Positions 10,280 to 21,547 of a stretch of 64,000 nucleotides of DNA are shown here, in pieces. Under the pieces are notes generated by a model that saw only the letters and a program-made list of their open reading frames with translations, was not told the DNA's origin and did not search any database. Source of the DNA: Varroa destructor (lineage: Eukaryota; Arthropoda; Arachnida; Mesostigmata; Varroidae); the NCBI RefSeq assembly GCF_002443255.2, contig NW_019211454.1, positions 19,249,037-19,313,036 on the forward strand. The letters run 5' to 3'. The first letter of the stretch is position 1, and every line of letters begins with the position of its first letter. The translations under genes were made by a program, and so were the position numbers.

Positions 10280-10589
10280 TGCGAACATGGCGGCCACGGC
10301 CTTTGGCGTTGATAGACCCGAACTAAACTACTATAATAGCATCGCAGCTCAGCGGGATGCTCGGCACGTCCTCGACGTCTGCGAGGCGGCGCCCCCTCTT
10401 TTGAGTTTGCTACTGCTGCAAGGCACAAAGTTGTCGCTTGGCAGGAGAAAAAGGAGACAAAGTTTGAGCCTGGCTAGGTCCGGAGAGGGGCAGGCGCAAG
10501 GCAATATGAAAACGCATCGATGTGTTCGGGTTGCTGCTATTCGTTACAAATTTTTCGCGTGGGTTATAAAGTTTTGTCATAAGCTATAA
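10272..10589 (+). CDS. Possible 5' coding exon with ideal Kozak start
   Basis: ATG 10272 sits in GCCGCCATGG, an exact match to the optimal animal Kozak sequence, in a GC- and CpG-rich patch. The frame runs 105 codons to a TAA and begins MADANMAATAFGVDR, followed by an Arg/Lys-rich middle (RRKRRQ) and a hydrophobic end that reads like run-through into non-coding DNA. If real, this is probably a first exon whose splice donor I could not fix. An upstream overlapping ORF at 10238 weakens the case. The sequence around the ATG also matches YY1/Pho motifs on both strands (GCCGCCAT at 10266-10273, ATGGCGGC at 10287-10294), so the good Kozak match may be incidental to a regulatory element. No protein family is recognised. 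Confidence 0.25.
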   Translation: MADANMAATAFGVDRPELNYYNSIAAQRDARHVLDVCEAAPPLLSLLLLQGTKLSLGRRKRRQSLSLARSGEGQAQGNMKTHRCVRVAAIRYKFFAWVIKFCHKL

Positions 10590-10970
10590 GGTACTATAAT
10601 GATCGATCTCGACAATTCAGGCTGAACACATTGAGCGTACATACTAATTCCTTATGCCACCGCCCTGAGCCAAGCGTCTTCCAAAATCATTCGCCAAACG
10701 TTAGCATATTTGTGTTACATGTGGCACTCGATAGCAATTGTCGAGGGATATGTATTAATCGAATAATATTTAGATAGCGTGGGCAAAAGTTTCTTAACAA
10801 ATAAAAAAAACTCAACAGCTTGAAAATGTTTCCTTTACTTTTGTTTAACTATAATTTTACTGAATTTTACTCGTTCGTTACTCCAGCGAAATATATGCTC
10901 TCAAATTGTCGCGCTATGTCTAGAATTTTGACGTCCGGTAGGCATTCCATCAGACAGACGGCTGGTACCT

Positions 10971-11062
10971 GCCAGCACGAAGAAAATCTGTCTGCGGCCG
11001 GATTCGAACCTAGACCATACCGTCTCTCAAACTGTCAAGCGATTTTATCCTACCGTCGTATA
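10971..11062 (-). repeat. tRNA-derived SINE, family copy 1
   Basis: On the minus strand, a degenerate tRNA head (11060-11011) leads into GGTCTAGGTTCGAATCC, a canonical B box at 11010-11000. It is followed about 20 nt later by TTCGTGCTGG. The block before and including the B box (GAGACGG..TGGTCTAGG) is shared with the copies at 24.72 and 52.87 kb, and the TTCGTGCTGG tail with the copy at 51.72 kb. It is a SINE-like retroposon copy, not a working tRNA gene. Confidence 0.65.
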
Positions 11063-12285
11063 ATGTTCCCCCACCCCTCCCTGGCGATGATAGCTACCCT
11101 CTACCATTTGTAAGTTTCACTGTGAGCTTCTTCTATTTTTCATAAGCGTACTGGCATATGTGTGTCTCCAGCTTTTCACCATATGAGTTCACCGTACGTA
11201 CGCAGCTGTGACTCCATGTGCTGCCATGCACTGGTGATGCGATATCTTTATTTGTTGATGCTCGCCGCATTGTAGTCTGCTGTTCTTTACTGTTTTATGG
11301 AGTCAAGGGTTCAAGTATCAGCGTGAGTGTGTGCAGGTGTACATAAGCAGCACGAAGCGTCTCGCCTGTAGGGCATGGCATGGGTATCGCGTGTTACATG
11401 GCGCTCGCTGCCCTTTTTTTTTAGAGCACGATGGATCATCCAGCGCTATTTCCACTTGCAACCATTGGCAGAGTGTTGGGTAACAGCCTAGAGGTTACAC
11501 GTCATGGTTCACATTGCCAGATAGATCTATTATTTTTTGTCAGACTTCCCCCGAATAAGGATTAGTCGGATGTACCGTTGTTAAAACTTGAAGTAGTCCC
11601 ATTAGCAGACTACCTGTTGAAGCTGAAGCGTGTCTGACAGTGTTCCAAATCCTTGGAAAGGTTTCAAGTACTGTAGTAGACTGGATTTAATAAAGAGATG
11701 CTTATTTTTAAAGTTTTGTTGTACGTTTTCAACCAAACAAAAAAATCGGTCACTAATGAGTAGGGCGCTTAGTACCACTGTATTTAGTCATCAAGAAAAA
11801 CAGAAATAAAAAAAAAACAAAGCTGCGACTAGCTTACGCAAGACCGTCTCGATAGCGACGATGAATCACTGAGGCTATAGGGTTTTTGTATTGAAAGTCC
11901 TGCGAACCAATTTCGTTAGTTTTTGACGTTGCTCCCTATCATTTACTACAATGTAGATATTTATCTGATGGGCCAATAAGCTCACCGTTATTGACAGTGG
12001 AAATGTAATCTTAATCATCAATTTCTACTTTCTCTATGTTTTATGGTTTGTCAAAGTTGTAGCATACATTTAGGCATAAAAATCTCTCACTTCTTTGAAA
12101 ATCACTCAAAATAATCTACGTGTTTCGCATGGCATCAGGCAATGTGATGATCATTACCACTGTAAGGCATGGTTCTGGTTACTATTGATAAATGAAACTT
12201 TTTTTCATGGAACTATATAAAGTTGAAACATACACACGAACTCTATTTATTTATACTGTACAGCGAGTTAAAAAATAACAAAAAA
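11063..12285. other. AT-rich non-coding stretch
   Basis: Stops in all frames and several short poly-A and poly-T runs. No gene or element is recognised. Confidence 0.5.
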
Positions 12286-12299
12286 ATAATAATAATAAT
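12286..12299. repeat. (AAT)n microsatellite
   Basis: About five AAT units after an A-rich stretch. No other signal. Confidence 0.85.
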
Positions 12300-13905
12300 G
12301 GTCTATTGCCTTTGTAGCTAGTTAAAACCTATGATTCATCATTTCTCCACCATATTTTTTAAAATTTTACTTCACCTCTTTTTCTAATTTTACGGGTTGG
12401 TTAGATAGTCGCAGAAGCATCACTTCATCAAAGGTGTTTTTCATCCAATGTTCGATCTCGATTGTGTCGACAACTACAAACGTTTGTTGGTAGCTTTCGG
12501 TCGACAAATACAGCATCATGTTTCTTTGATCTACTGTCAAGCTACTATTGTTCTCGGTTTCTTAGCCGCTCTGCGAGAAACAAGCCCCCGCTCAAGTGGG
12601 ATTTAGTCGTTCCCCTGGTTATACGCATACCCTCAAATATAGCCCCATCTCAAGAAGCGAGAAAAGACATAGCCGCATGGCTAAAACCTAAAGCGAAACC
12701 CTTGGGAGCAATACAGATGCAAGAATATACACTACGCCAGGCAAACGTTCTCACCGAATTTATAAACGACTGCCGCTCACTACCAGCCAGGAAACACTGA
12801 GCTATCTTTGGTAGAGAGCCGTTCGAGTTGTTTGGTACGAAGGGTCACCCGCCTCCTAACTTTAAATCCCAGACAAGCCTTCCACCAGGACACGTGGCCT
12901 GCGTTAGAATCCTATTCGGCTTTCTCTCATACCCTGTCTCTCCATTCGACGTGGCTGCTTGCGTCTAACGTACAAGCGATCCCCCATTTTGTATACGTCC
13001 CCTTGTCGCTTGCCATTCACCTATCATTTTTGGCGTACACATACGCTATGCCCATCAAGAAACTACGAAAAAACGCTAGAAGGAAGACCTACCGAGCTCC
13101 AGGGTAGGCAGAGAAAGTGGGTAATCTCTGCAGAGCCAGGTGGGGCAAAGGCTCGTGATGCTCTACAGCAGGCGAGATACGTGGGCAAGTTCTTGTTTGC
13201 CGGTCTTTTCTTTTTGCGATGATGTGCAACGGATATCCCAGTCCTGGTCGCGGTAGGCTTGTCTACATCATTGCAGGTAGTTAATTTCGTTGATTGCCAC
13301 AAATTTGCCAAGGAAAATTGCCGGCCCATTTATCCGGTCGATAGCGATAGATGTCGGGATGTAGGTGGTTGGAAGAGAATTAGCGAGCGTAAAATAGAAA
13401 CACTTCGTCGCAAAAGGCCCAGTAACAAGATGGTGACGAGGGGTGCTAGTCAATGGAGCGGGTTTTCAGCTCGTTTCTGAGACGCTTTGTCTCGACGATC
13501 GTTAATGAAAATTTTGTTTTGAGAAATGCGATTAAGACTCAACAAGTAACACGTAACGAATTGCGCTTTATGGAAAGATGAATGCTTCACCTCTCGTAGA
13601 TGGGTAGCAAATGGTTAATGGAAGTTTTGCAGGTCTAAATGTATCTTTGTTCGAGTGAAACAAAACCTATTTTACACTGTTTAGCCAGACAAACGATGTA
13701 GTAATAGATTAGCTAGTATGAAGAAGCTGCTTCAAGATAACAACTGTTATGTGTACCGTTTATTCACTGCCTTTATGTATTTACTATTAGAGTTCCACTA
13801 TCCTATTATAATTCTTCAGTCATAATGGATTGGCTTTGAAATGGATGACAACTGGTAAAAGTAGGTTTTTTAAATCTAGGACGTGCATTTAATCGTGTTC
13901 AGTTC
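12300..13905. other. Gene-free stretch with a GC-richer patch
   Basis: Positions 12450-13500 are GC- and CpG-richer, with open frames of up to 112 codons on the plus strand that show no recognisable motif. Sequence near 12860-12875 (ACTTTAAATCCC) resembles a decayed B box. The flanks are AT-rich. Confidence 0.4.
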
Positions 13906-13948
13906 AACGTTTATATATCTACGCTCTCAAAAACGTTTATATATATCT
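13906..13948. repeat. Short direct repeat, two copies
   Basis: AACGTTTATATAT occurs at 13906 and again at 13932, each copy continuing into a TCT. A small local duplication in AT-rich DNA. Confidence 0.75.
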
Positions 13949-15760
13949 TGTATTTCTGTGATAATTCCTCGACCAGTTCCTATTTGGATCATGCTTCTTT
14001 TGATTTTTCAATTATGCAGGGATTAAAGAGCTTGGGTGAAACTTTAAACCTGCAGGCCCAATATACTGCCCATATACCTACTATGTATTTCATTATGTCC
14101 GGGATGCGTTTTATTTCCAGTAACAAAGACAGGCGAACACTTAAGGTCACGCTCTTCACTGATTCCCTCTAATTGATATCAGTCGCTACGCTCTGAAATC
14201 GCAGATGGGCTGGCAAGCGCAATATTCTCAGCAGATCTTCTTCTTTCGTCTTACCCATACCCATACCCAAACAACTGCCATTTCGTGCTCGGAGTCCTAA
14301 AATAGTGCCTCGTTACAAAGTTGATTACCGAAGACGCCGTCGCTATAAACGCCACTGCCACGCTTCATTGTGAGTCCGCTTAGGAAGGATTCGTCACTAG
14401 AAAAAGCCGTACCGTTTTTACCCGTTTCATAATAACGGCGCAGATGTAGATGACTAAATACAGTCAATAAACAAAGTATTTCTATTGTTCTTTTTTTATT
14501 TAGGCTACTTATATAGCTGCAAAAAAATATAATTAATTTAATTGCCATGTCTGCAGTTCAGTCAAAACACTCGAGACATACAAACGGCTACTTTCGTGAC
14601 CCAGTGTCACCACAAGGGTCCAAACAGAGTCAGCTTTGAGGCAATATGCTCGCAGTATTCCCGTATGGTAAATCAATCTTATTACTAAACTTAGAAAAAC
14701 TGTGAACGGCAGCGGCGAAATACTCTCGAGGTCAATTCCGTCGGCCGCGATATGATTTTAGTGATAAGGGCAAATTTATTAATATAGTAACATATCAGTT
14801 ACAAGATTTTATAAATTTGTCAAGAATATTTTTTATAACTAGATACAATGATATGCTAAAGTTTTATGTGTAGGAAATAGTGGCTGACGGCGACGTTTTA
14901 GGGCCGCAGAAATAACAGAGAAGCTACAAACGACCTGCACGGTGTAGACTGGCGGCTTCAAAGATCTCAGAGCTGTATTTTCAGTCACGATAGATATGAA
15001 TGATGCCGAGTGTCCGAAAAACGATAACTGCTATTTATCTGTTCCCAGAAAATAATGCAAAAATAGGGAATTTCGGTGGCACAGTTACACGTGGCCACAT
15101 TCGAAAAATGACAAAGTGAACGTGTGGTGGCCATTAATTCTACATATTGGTTGATTGATTATTTTCACTATTCAAAATATCTCTGTTTTACAGAATACGG
15201 ACGATTATCAAGCGCCAAGGACCATATGGAAATCACTGTATTTTGATTTTGAACGAAATCCGTGCCGTTTCACAACTCAGCGAATAGTTAGACTATCCTT
15301 GTATGTGGCCATACCGAGTTTCAACTCGGAAATACTTTCTATGGCTTCTATAACCTCGAAGGATTAATATTGGACCAAATCTCTACCTCTATTTTTCAAC
15401 GTAGCTATTTGAAATTTAAACTTGAAGCCGAAAATCGTATGATGTTGCGCACAAGCGAAGTTCATTTTGAATATCCGAACGATTTTTTAAACGAAAAAAA
15501 TGAATCCCTTCTTTTTTCAGCAACAACCAGGACCAGTCCTCCTATACGGGCTAACGGTAAAAGCCTGTCGATGATCACGAGGCTTAAATAGGCTAACACT
15601 ATACATCTACACAGAATGAAACAACGTAAACTTAGCAATTTGAGAGCCTTCGATTATCTTTTATGGTTATTGATATTTTTATTATATTCTACTTCGTTGA
15701 TAGTTAAACGAAATGTAAAAGGCAAGTCTTCAAACTGTCGTAAGGTTTGCACTCCAGTCA
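13949..15760. other. No supported gene
   Basis: AT-rich unique sequence with short chance frames. A three-copy ACCCAT repeat lies near 14253-14270. No coding or element signal is recognised. Confidence 0.45.
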
Positions 15761-15778
15761 ATATATATATATATATAT
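15761..15778. repeat. (AT)9 microsatellite
   Basis: Nine AT units, ending at ACACGTG. Confidence 0.9.
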
Positions 15779-18700
15779 ACACGTGCTTTATCGTATAGCA
15801 CGTTATTGCGGTTACTATTTGTTTATGACCTTCTTCCAGCAGGCGAGCTGCTTCTTTGTTGCTCACAAAATTTTCCCACATTTTTATCTTTCTTGCTTAG
15901 CCCATCACGTTTATTGTTGTTGTTAACGTTGTCGGCGACGTTGCCGTCGTTGTTACCGCTCGTAAGCTGTGCGTTGATAGTAGATTCTGCCATAAGCGAT
16001 TTTACGTCTATTTACGTCATAAGCATCGTTGACGATTTGTGCTTTTGTTTGCTGGTTTCCGCAGCGGCAATAGAAACGTTAGTAACTGAAGAATAATTAC
16101 GCCGATTTGCACCTTAATTTTCGATTTCTGCTGGAGCCTGCTGCTGGCAAGTGGCATCCAAATGAATCTAGATCGTGCTTTTGTCATGAATTACAGCAGA
16201 AGTATTGGTTGGAACAGGTACGTGCACCGGAGTTGTGGCAGTGTCAGCAGCCGTTATTTTCAGCCTCAACCGGTTTTTTTCGTCGCGTCCGCCATAACAT
16301 AGAAGCTGAAACCGTCCGCATCTTGTCGATTTATTATTTTCCCCGGTCACCTTTTAATAATCACAGTGACAATGCTCCGATCTTTTTGGCGGTTGCAGGA
16401 GCTCGGCGACGGATGACCCCGCTCGAGGCTGTGATCACGCGTTTTTGCTGGCCCGACATAAAATATATCATTAGCGTCATCGTGATGCCATTAAGTAACT
16501 GTGCAGGCAGATAGTTTTCCTTTAACGCGAAGATGCGAAGCCATGTTTAATCGAAACTCGTTATAGTCTTAAGTATTATCTGAACGTCGGAACACTTAGT
16601 CGGATAGCGTAGAAGTGCAACGGTCAGAAATGTCACTTGCAATATACGATCACTCGTCGTGTGATATGGGTCTGACCTAGTCTGAAGCCACTAGAGCTAG
16701 CAAGGATAGAATACAAACTGGTGTTGAAGATGCATGTGACGACCATATTGGACATGGTCACCTAAGCCTACGGCTCCGCATTTTTCGCCTACATCAGGTC
16801 ACTGCAAAGTTGTTTTATGGCCACATATATGTCTGTAAAGCACTAACTCTCAATCCGATAAGTGTTTCTCAGCAGACATAAGCAGATACACACTTATGTC
16901 AGTGCTCTCCTGCTTACATTAGCGTAACACACACATCGACGCAATGCCTCGTAAAAGTTGTCCACTCAAATTGAAGCTTCCGAAGCCATTTGTGTCTAGT
17001 TATCGTAATGATACCAGCCGTTCAGTGATATTAATGATATATTCCGATGCAGCAAGCGAATATCAAAACAAAAAATATAGACACTACTCTCAATGGATGA
17101 TACCACTTGGCAGTGCCTACTACACACGTATAAAAATGACATCAGTAATAGAAGGCTGTTGTATCTACGTCGGCCATCTGTTCGAAATACTCTCTTCTTT
17201 GTTCAGTAGAAACGGCTGCAGGATGCCAGTAATAACGAACTTCACTTTTATGTAATCACCGAAAAAGAGAAGCCTCCGTTTAACGCTATGGGCCTATCCT
17301 TCTGCGAGTTTTAAAATCAGATTTGGCGTGTATGTTAGATAAATGCCGTAGATACACAATGCTCACATTGATGGACCAATCTTACGACCTGACACCCCGG
17401 GGACGGTTCCAGTCGGTAGAAAGTTCGAAGCTTTTTTTCTTTTTATAGTGGCAATAGTAACGAGCCACATATTCTATCGAGACGTTTGTACGCCCACTGT
17501 ATAACCTCACAATGGTAAGAATGCATGTCTAGACAGGTGCCTTTTATTCTGTAAATGACCATGGACAACCATCATCAGCACGGCTTGCTTACCTGCTTTA
17601 GTGCAGCTTTCAAACGTCACTCGTACGGGTAGAAGCTCCGGCATTATCAGTAACAATACCCTACTTTGTTGTAGTATACCTTCGGGCTGCTGACTCCGTA
17701 GCTCGCTTTCTCTTATTCGTTTTTTGACATCAACCGCTCCTCACCGGTCTGCACTCCGAACAACCAACACCCATCATCCTATTAGCGTTGCTGCGCTTCA
17801 TTGTGACGTCTGGTTCGTTAGCCATGCATTTATTCTGGCACGTTTCCAACTCTTTCTCCTTCGCGCTGGTTTTCGCTCTGCTCACCTTTTTCTCAGATCA
17901 TCGACAGCGGGTGCCAGTAGCGCTTCGGCGGCACGAATAGGAATAACGGCGTTGATGGCTTCGAAGCCTTGCAAGAGCTTTGCCTTTTCCGGCTTTGCTT
18001 TTCTTTACAGGAGAGAAACGCTACGTTGTCGTTATGAGAGCGCAGCGGATAAGGATGAAACACGATGAAGGAACAATGAAAAAGGGAAAGGGGAATATTT
18101 GGGAGAAACGAAGGGTGAGCTTTGGGAAAACTAGGTAAACGGGCATGACGGCAAAGCAGGGACATGTTCCTCCCATTCAGGATGTCATCACGAAGATGGC
18201 AATACAGTCGGTCTATCCGGCGCTGCTCATGCTATTATAAATCATCACCCAGTCGGCGTCACTCAAGCGTCAGCTGTTTTTGCACTGTGTCTGCGAGGTG
18301 ACCAAGTTCTTCGTTGGTTCGGCTGCCTTCGAACATGTCCTTCTTGCACGCTCCGAAGCCGCACTCCCCGGCTTGCCTTTTCGTTTAGCGCGGCGATGGC
18401 GGATCCTATTTAGGAGTTCTGCCCAAATTTCGGTTTCGCGGTTCGCGGACGCATCGCCAACCCAGTACCCCTACAGAGTGCCCAAAAGTTGGGTTCAGCC
18501 CAGACTCCCGTCTCCCTGATACAGAAGTAGATTTATCTGTACGTCAGACACTGTTCAATGGTCGCTCTGTCTGTAGCTGCTTTTCTCTCATTCCATCGTA
18601 CGCCTATTCGACGCCATTCGCCATTGCCGGTTTCGTTATCTGACGCATGCTTAAATGTTCAGCTCCATTCTAATTTTTGCCTTTCATTGTTCCACGAATC

Positions 18701-19688
18701 TCGGTGGTTTTATTGCGCCCGGTTAGTTCCCGACGACAGGCCGTCGTTCCCCCTGACCCTGTTCTCTTTGGGCCCTCGAAGCTCTTTTTGTTCCAGTCAG
18801 TTGTAGGGGAGCAGGAAACCAGACGACCAGTCGTATCCGTACATACAAGTAATGCCCGTACTGCCTTGGCTGACCTGTTTCAAAGAGGTCTTCGTTACAT
18901 AGAGAGTAGTAGCAGAATCGGTGTAACGGCCTGCCATTCAGCTGTCAGATGTGAAGACCCCTTCTGACGGTTGTGTTGGTCGGTGACCATGGATACGGAA
19001 ACGGAGGCGAAGGGGGCTTTTGGTTGCTGGGAGTGCCATCCATACTTTGATTTGCTGTACCCTGCCAAGAAGCAACTCGCCAAAGGTGTAAAAGCGCAAA
19101 CGAATAAGGAGCTGTTGTTCATAGAATCTACACAAGCTATATCACACCTCGTTGGCGTCGAGACAAGACCAAGCGAATAGAGAGAATGGGAGAAAACGGA
19201 TCTTTTCACGAAAGAGAGCAGGAAAACCCAGTGCGAAATTAATAAATGGGGCAAACGGGGCGGAAGCGAGGGGCAAGCAGGGAGGGGGGTGGCAATTTCA
19301 GAGATTCCATCGTTGTCATACCCTATGCGGGAGAAACTGGTCTGATTCTTCGGTCTCTAGCGCCGTTACTCTCTACCTCCACGGACTGGCGACGTTTTCA
19401 CAATTCGCGGTCCCTATTCGTTCGGTCTCATTGGTCGCTGTGAAGCCTTTTACTATGTTTTCATACGCGAGAAAAAAAATTGGCTTGGCGCCCCTTCACG
19501 CCCGCTTTCTGTGTCTAATGTTATACATGTAACATAAATCATACGCAAAATCAGCAAACTAGTTAAGTGTCTCTCCACAGTTCATCTTGACACCAGCGTA
19601 TACGGTGTAAACGACCCGTTATGTAAATACTGCAATCAACACAGGACACAGAACCCAAGGACAGCGCTTATTTTTATAAAAAAATAAA
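15779..19688. other. Gene-free stretch, mixed composition
   Basis: A GC-richer patch at 15.8-16.5 kb and a longer one at 17.7-19.5 kb carry many overlapping open frames of up to 135 codons on both strands, without recognisable domains. An 8-bp inverted repeat, GACATAAG / CTTATGTC, lies at 16875-16900. The CpG-rich patches are candidate regulatory or exonic DNA, but I can support no specific gene. Confidence 0.35.
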
Positions 19689-19874
19689 ATGCTGACTTCC
19701 GTTTTCAACTTGATTATAAAGCGCACTCTTTACGATACGCGCGTGCTTTACGATAAAAACAACGACCACTACGTCTTGGTGTTATCTGATTCTGGTGGCA
19801 GATGCGTCATAGTACCTAGCCAGAATGAAAACGAAGTAAATACATATCTTAAATATTTCGAGGTTTACGTCTAA
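19689..19874 (+). CDS. Possible 61-aa protein, unassigned
   Basis: ATG 19689 (A at -3) to TAA, 61 codons. The product begins MLTSVFNLIIKRT, has a central LVLSDSGGRCVIVPS and ends YLKYFEVYV. It reads as a plausible small mixed alpha/beta protein, but no family is recognised. A TATAAAA-like stretch lies only about 15 nt before the ATG, too close to act as its TATA box, and no polyadenylation signal is nearby. A frame of this length is expected by chance, so it is listed on sequence character alone. Confidence 0.15.
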   Translation: MLTSVFNLIIKRTLYDTRVLYDKNNDHYVLVLSDSGGRCVIVPSQNENEVNTYLKYFEVYV

Positions 19875-21424
19875 TGTATAAGCCGTTAGACATTGCTATT
19901 GGCGCTTTCCAGAAAAAGAGTAAGCGCGTTTATTCCCGGATTTCAATCTAGTGTCTATACATTTCGTAGGTAATTACGTTACCATTGCTCTGTTATGAGG
20001 ACACTTGTCAGCTATGAACATACAAAAGTAGGTGACGAAATTTTGCTATACCAAGCAATTTTCTACGCTCTGTCCGCTCGGTAAAGCTATACGCAATTTC
20101 TAACGGTTTAGACCTTTTAGGTATTTAGGGGTCTTAGGCTCCGGCACCCGCCAACGTTGTGAGCTGGCATCGCAACACTGGCGGTGGCATCCTTTTTGAA
20201 GGCCGACGCTGAATGATTGAGATCGATAAGTAGGATTCTATTAGAGTGGTTTCTTTATGCGAGTAAGTCTCTTTGCAAACTGTTGCCATCGTACCCGCCA
20301 ATGGGAATTTTGGAAGTAGCCATTTGTTTTGCCAAGAACACATGTATTTGAGGAACTAACGTACCAGCACTAGCCGCCCATCGGACCAGATTGCATAATT
20401 CCTGCAGATAGGGTATATAAATATTAAGAGCGACCTTGGAGAAAAACTAAGAAAAGAATAATTTTTGAATCGAAGCTCCTACAGTAATTACCATACATAA
20501 AGGGGCTGGATTGCCTCATGGAAATGGCCAAGATAGTACTTTATAGTTGAACCTGGTTGTTGTTTATGGTAGTATCTAGAGCGCCATATTGTTACCTTGC
20601 AACATGATATTGTTCTGACTAATAGCTATTGCCAACAGCAATCCGATTTATTCTCATTGTTACACGCTTCAACATTTTCTTCACGCAAACCAGCGAAAAA
20701 ATATCAATAATCAGCTAATATATACATGTAACTGTTCACCTTAATGGGTAAACCCAGAGAAAAGGAGACTACTATATCTTTTATGGGTTTCGCAGATTTC
20801 TCCTGGAGGGTTTGTAGTTTTAAATTTTTATCTGAGAGTTGTCTCTGAAGGCGTCACTGAAGGCTGAAATTATTACATTGACTTCTTGTAGAACCTAATT
20901 TCAAGCGTTTCTTCTTCTGAAAATCTTTTTACGAAAACAACGGGGGCAGAACAAAACATTGACGCCAATAAAGCGATTTTTTTTCAAGTCGACAACAAGA
21001 ACTCCAAACAAAAAGGAACGCCCATAAATGAGTGACCCTGCCCATAGAAAAACTAACCGACGCTAAAGCGTCCGGAAGGGAATCTATCTTGCAACAGACG
21101 GAAGCGCGAAAACCAAAGAAAAAGAGGGAGAGAAACACAGCATCGAAACAAGACCCCCAAAACGTAAACAGCAGAAACTACCAACGTCTTCGATAAAGCC
21201 GCCATTCTGTTCCTTAGTCTCTACTTTCCTATAGTGCAAGTAGCAAAAGTCCACCGAGATGTTCTCTTTTCTTCTAAACGGAGATTGATCTTTCAAGGTC
21301 GAAAAAAAGAGACAAGGAGACCAGCTCAGGCCAGGATCATAATAAATTACAACAAGTAAGCTGCCACCAGCTACTGCTTGCGGGCGCGCCGCATCAAACG
21401 AAACGACGGTTCGACCGATAGCGA
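19875..21424. other. No supported gene
   Basis: AT-rich to mixed sequence. The only notable match is a Pho/YY1-like GCCGCCAT at 21198-21205. The minus-strand 252-codon frame covering 21084-21842 is treated as chance plus repeat. Confidence 0.4.
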
Positions 21425-21547
21425 CTAGTAGAGTAGTAGTAATAGTACTAGTAGTAGTAGCACTACTAGCAGTACTAGTCGTAGTAGTAGTAGTAGTACT
21501 AGTACTAGTACTAGTAGTAGTAGTAATACTAGTAGTAGTAGTAGTTC
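21425..21547. repeat. Imperfect (AGT/ACT)n trinucleotide repeat
   Basis: About 120 bp of mixed AGT and ACT units with few interruptions. Because AGT and ACT are reverse complements, the tract contains many small palindromes (ACTAGT). It keeps one minus-strand frame free of stops, reading Thr and Ser, which explains the longest open frame in the window. Confidence 0.95.
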
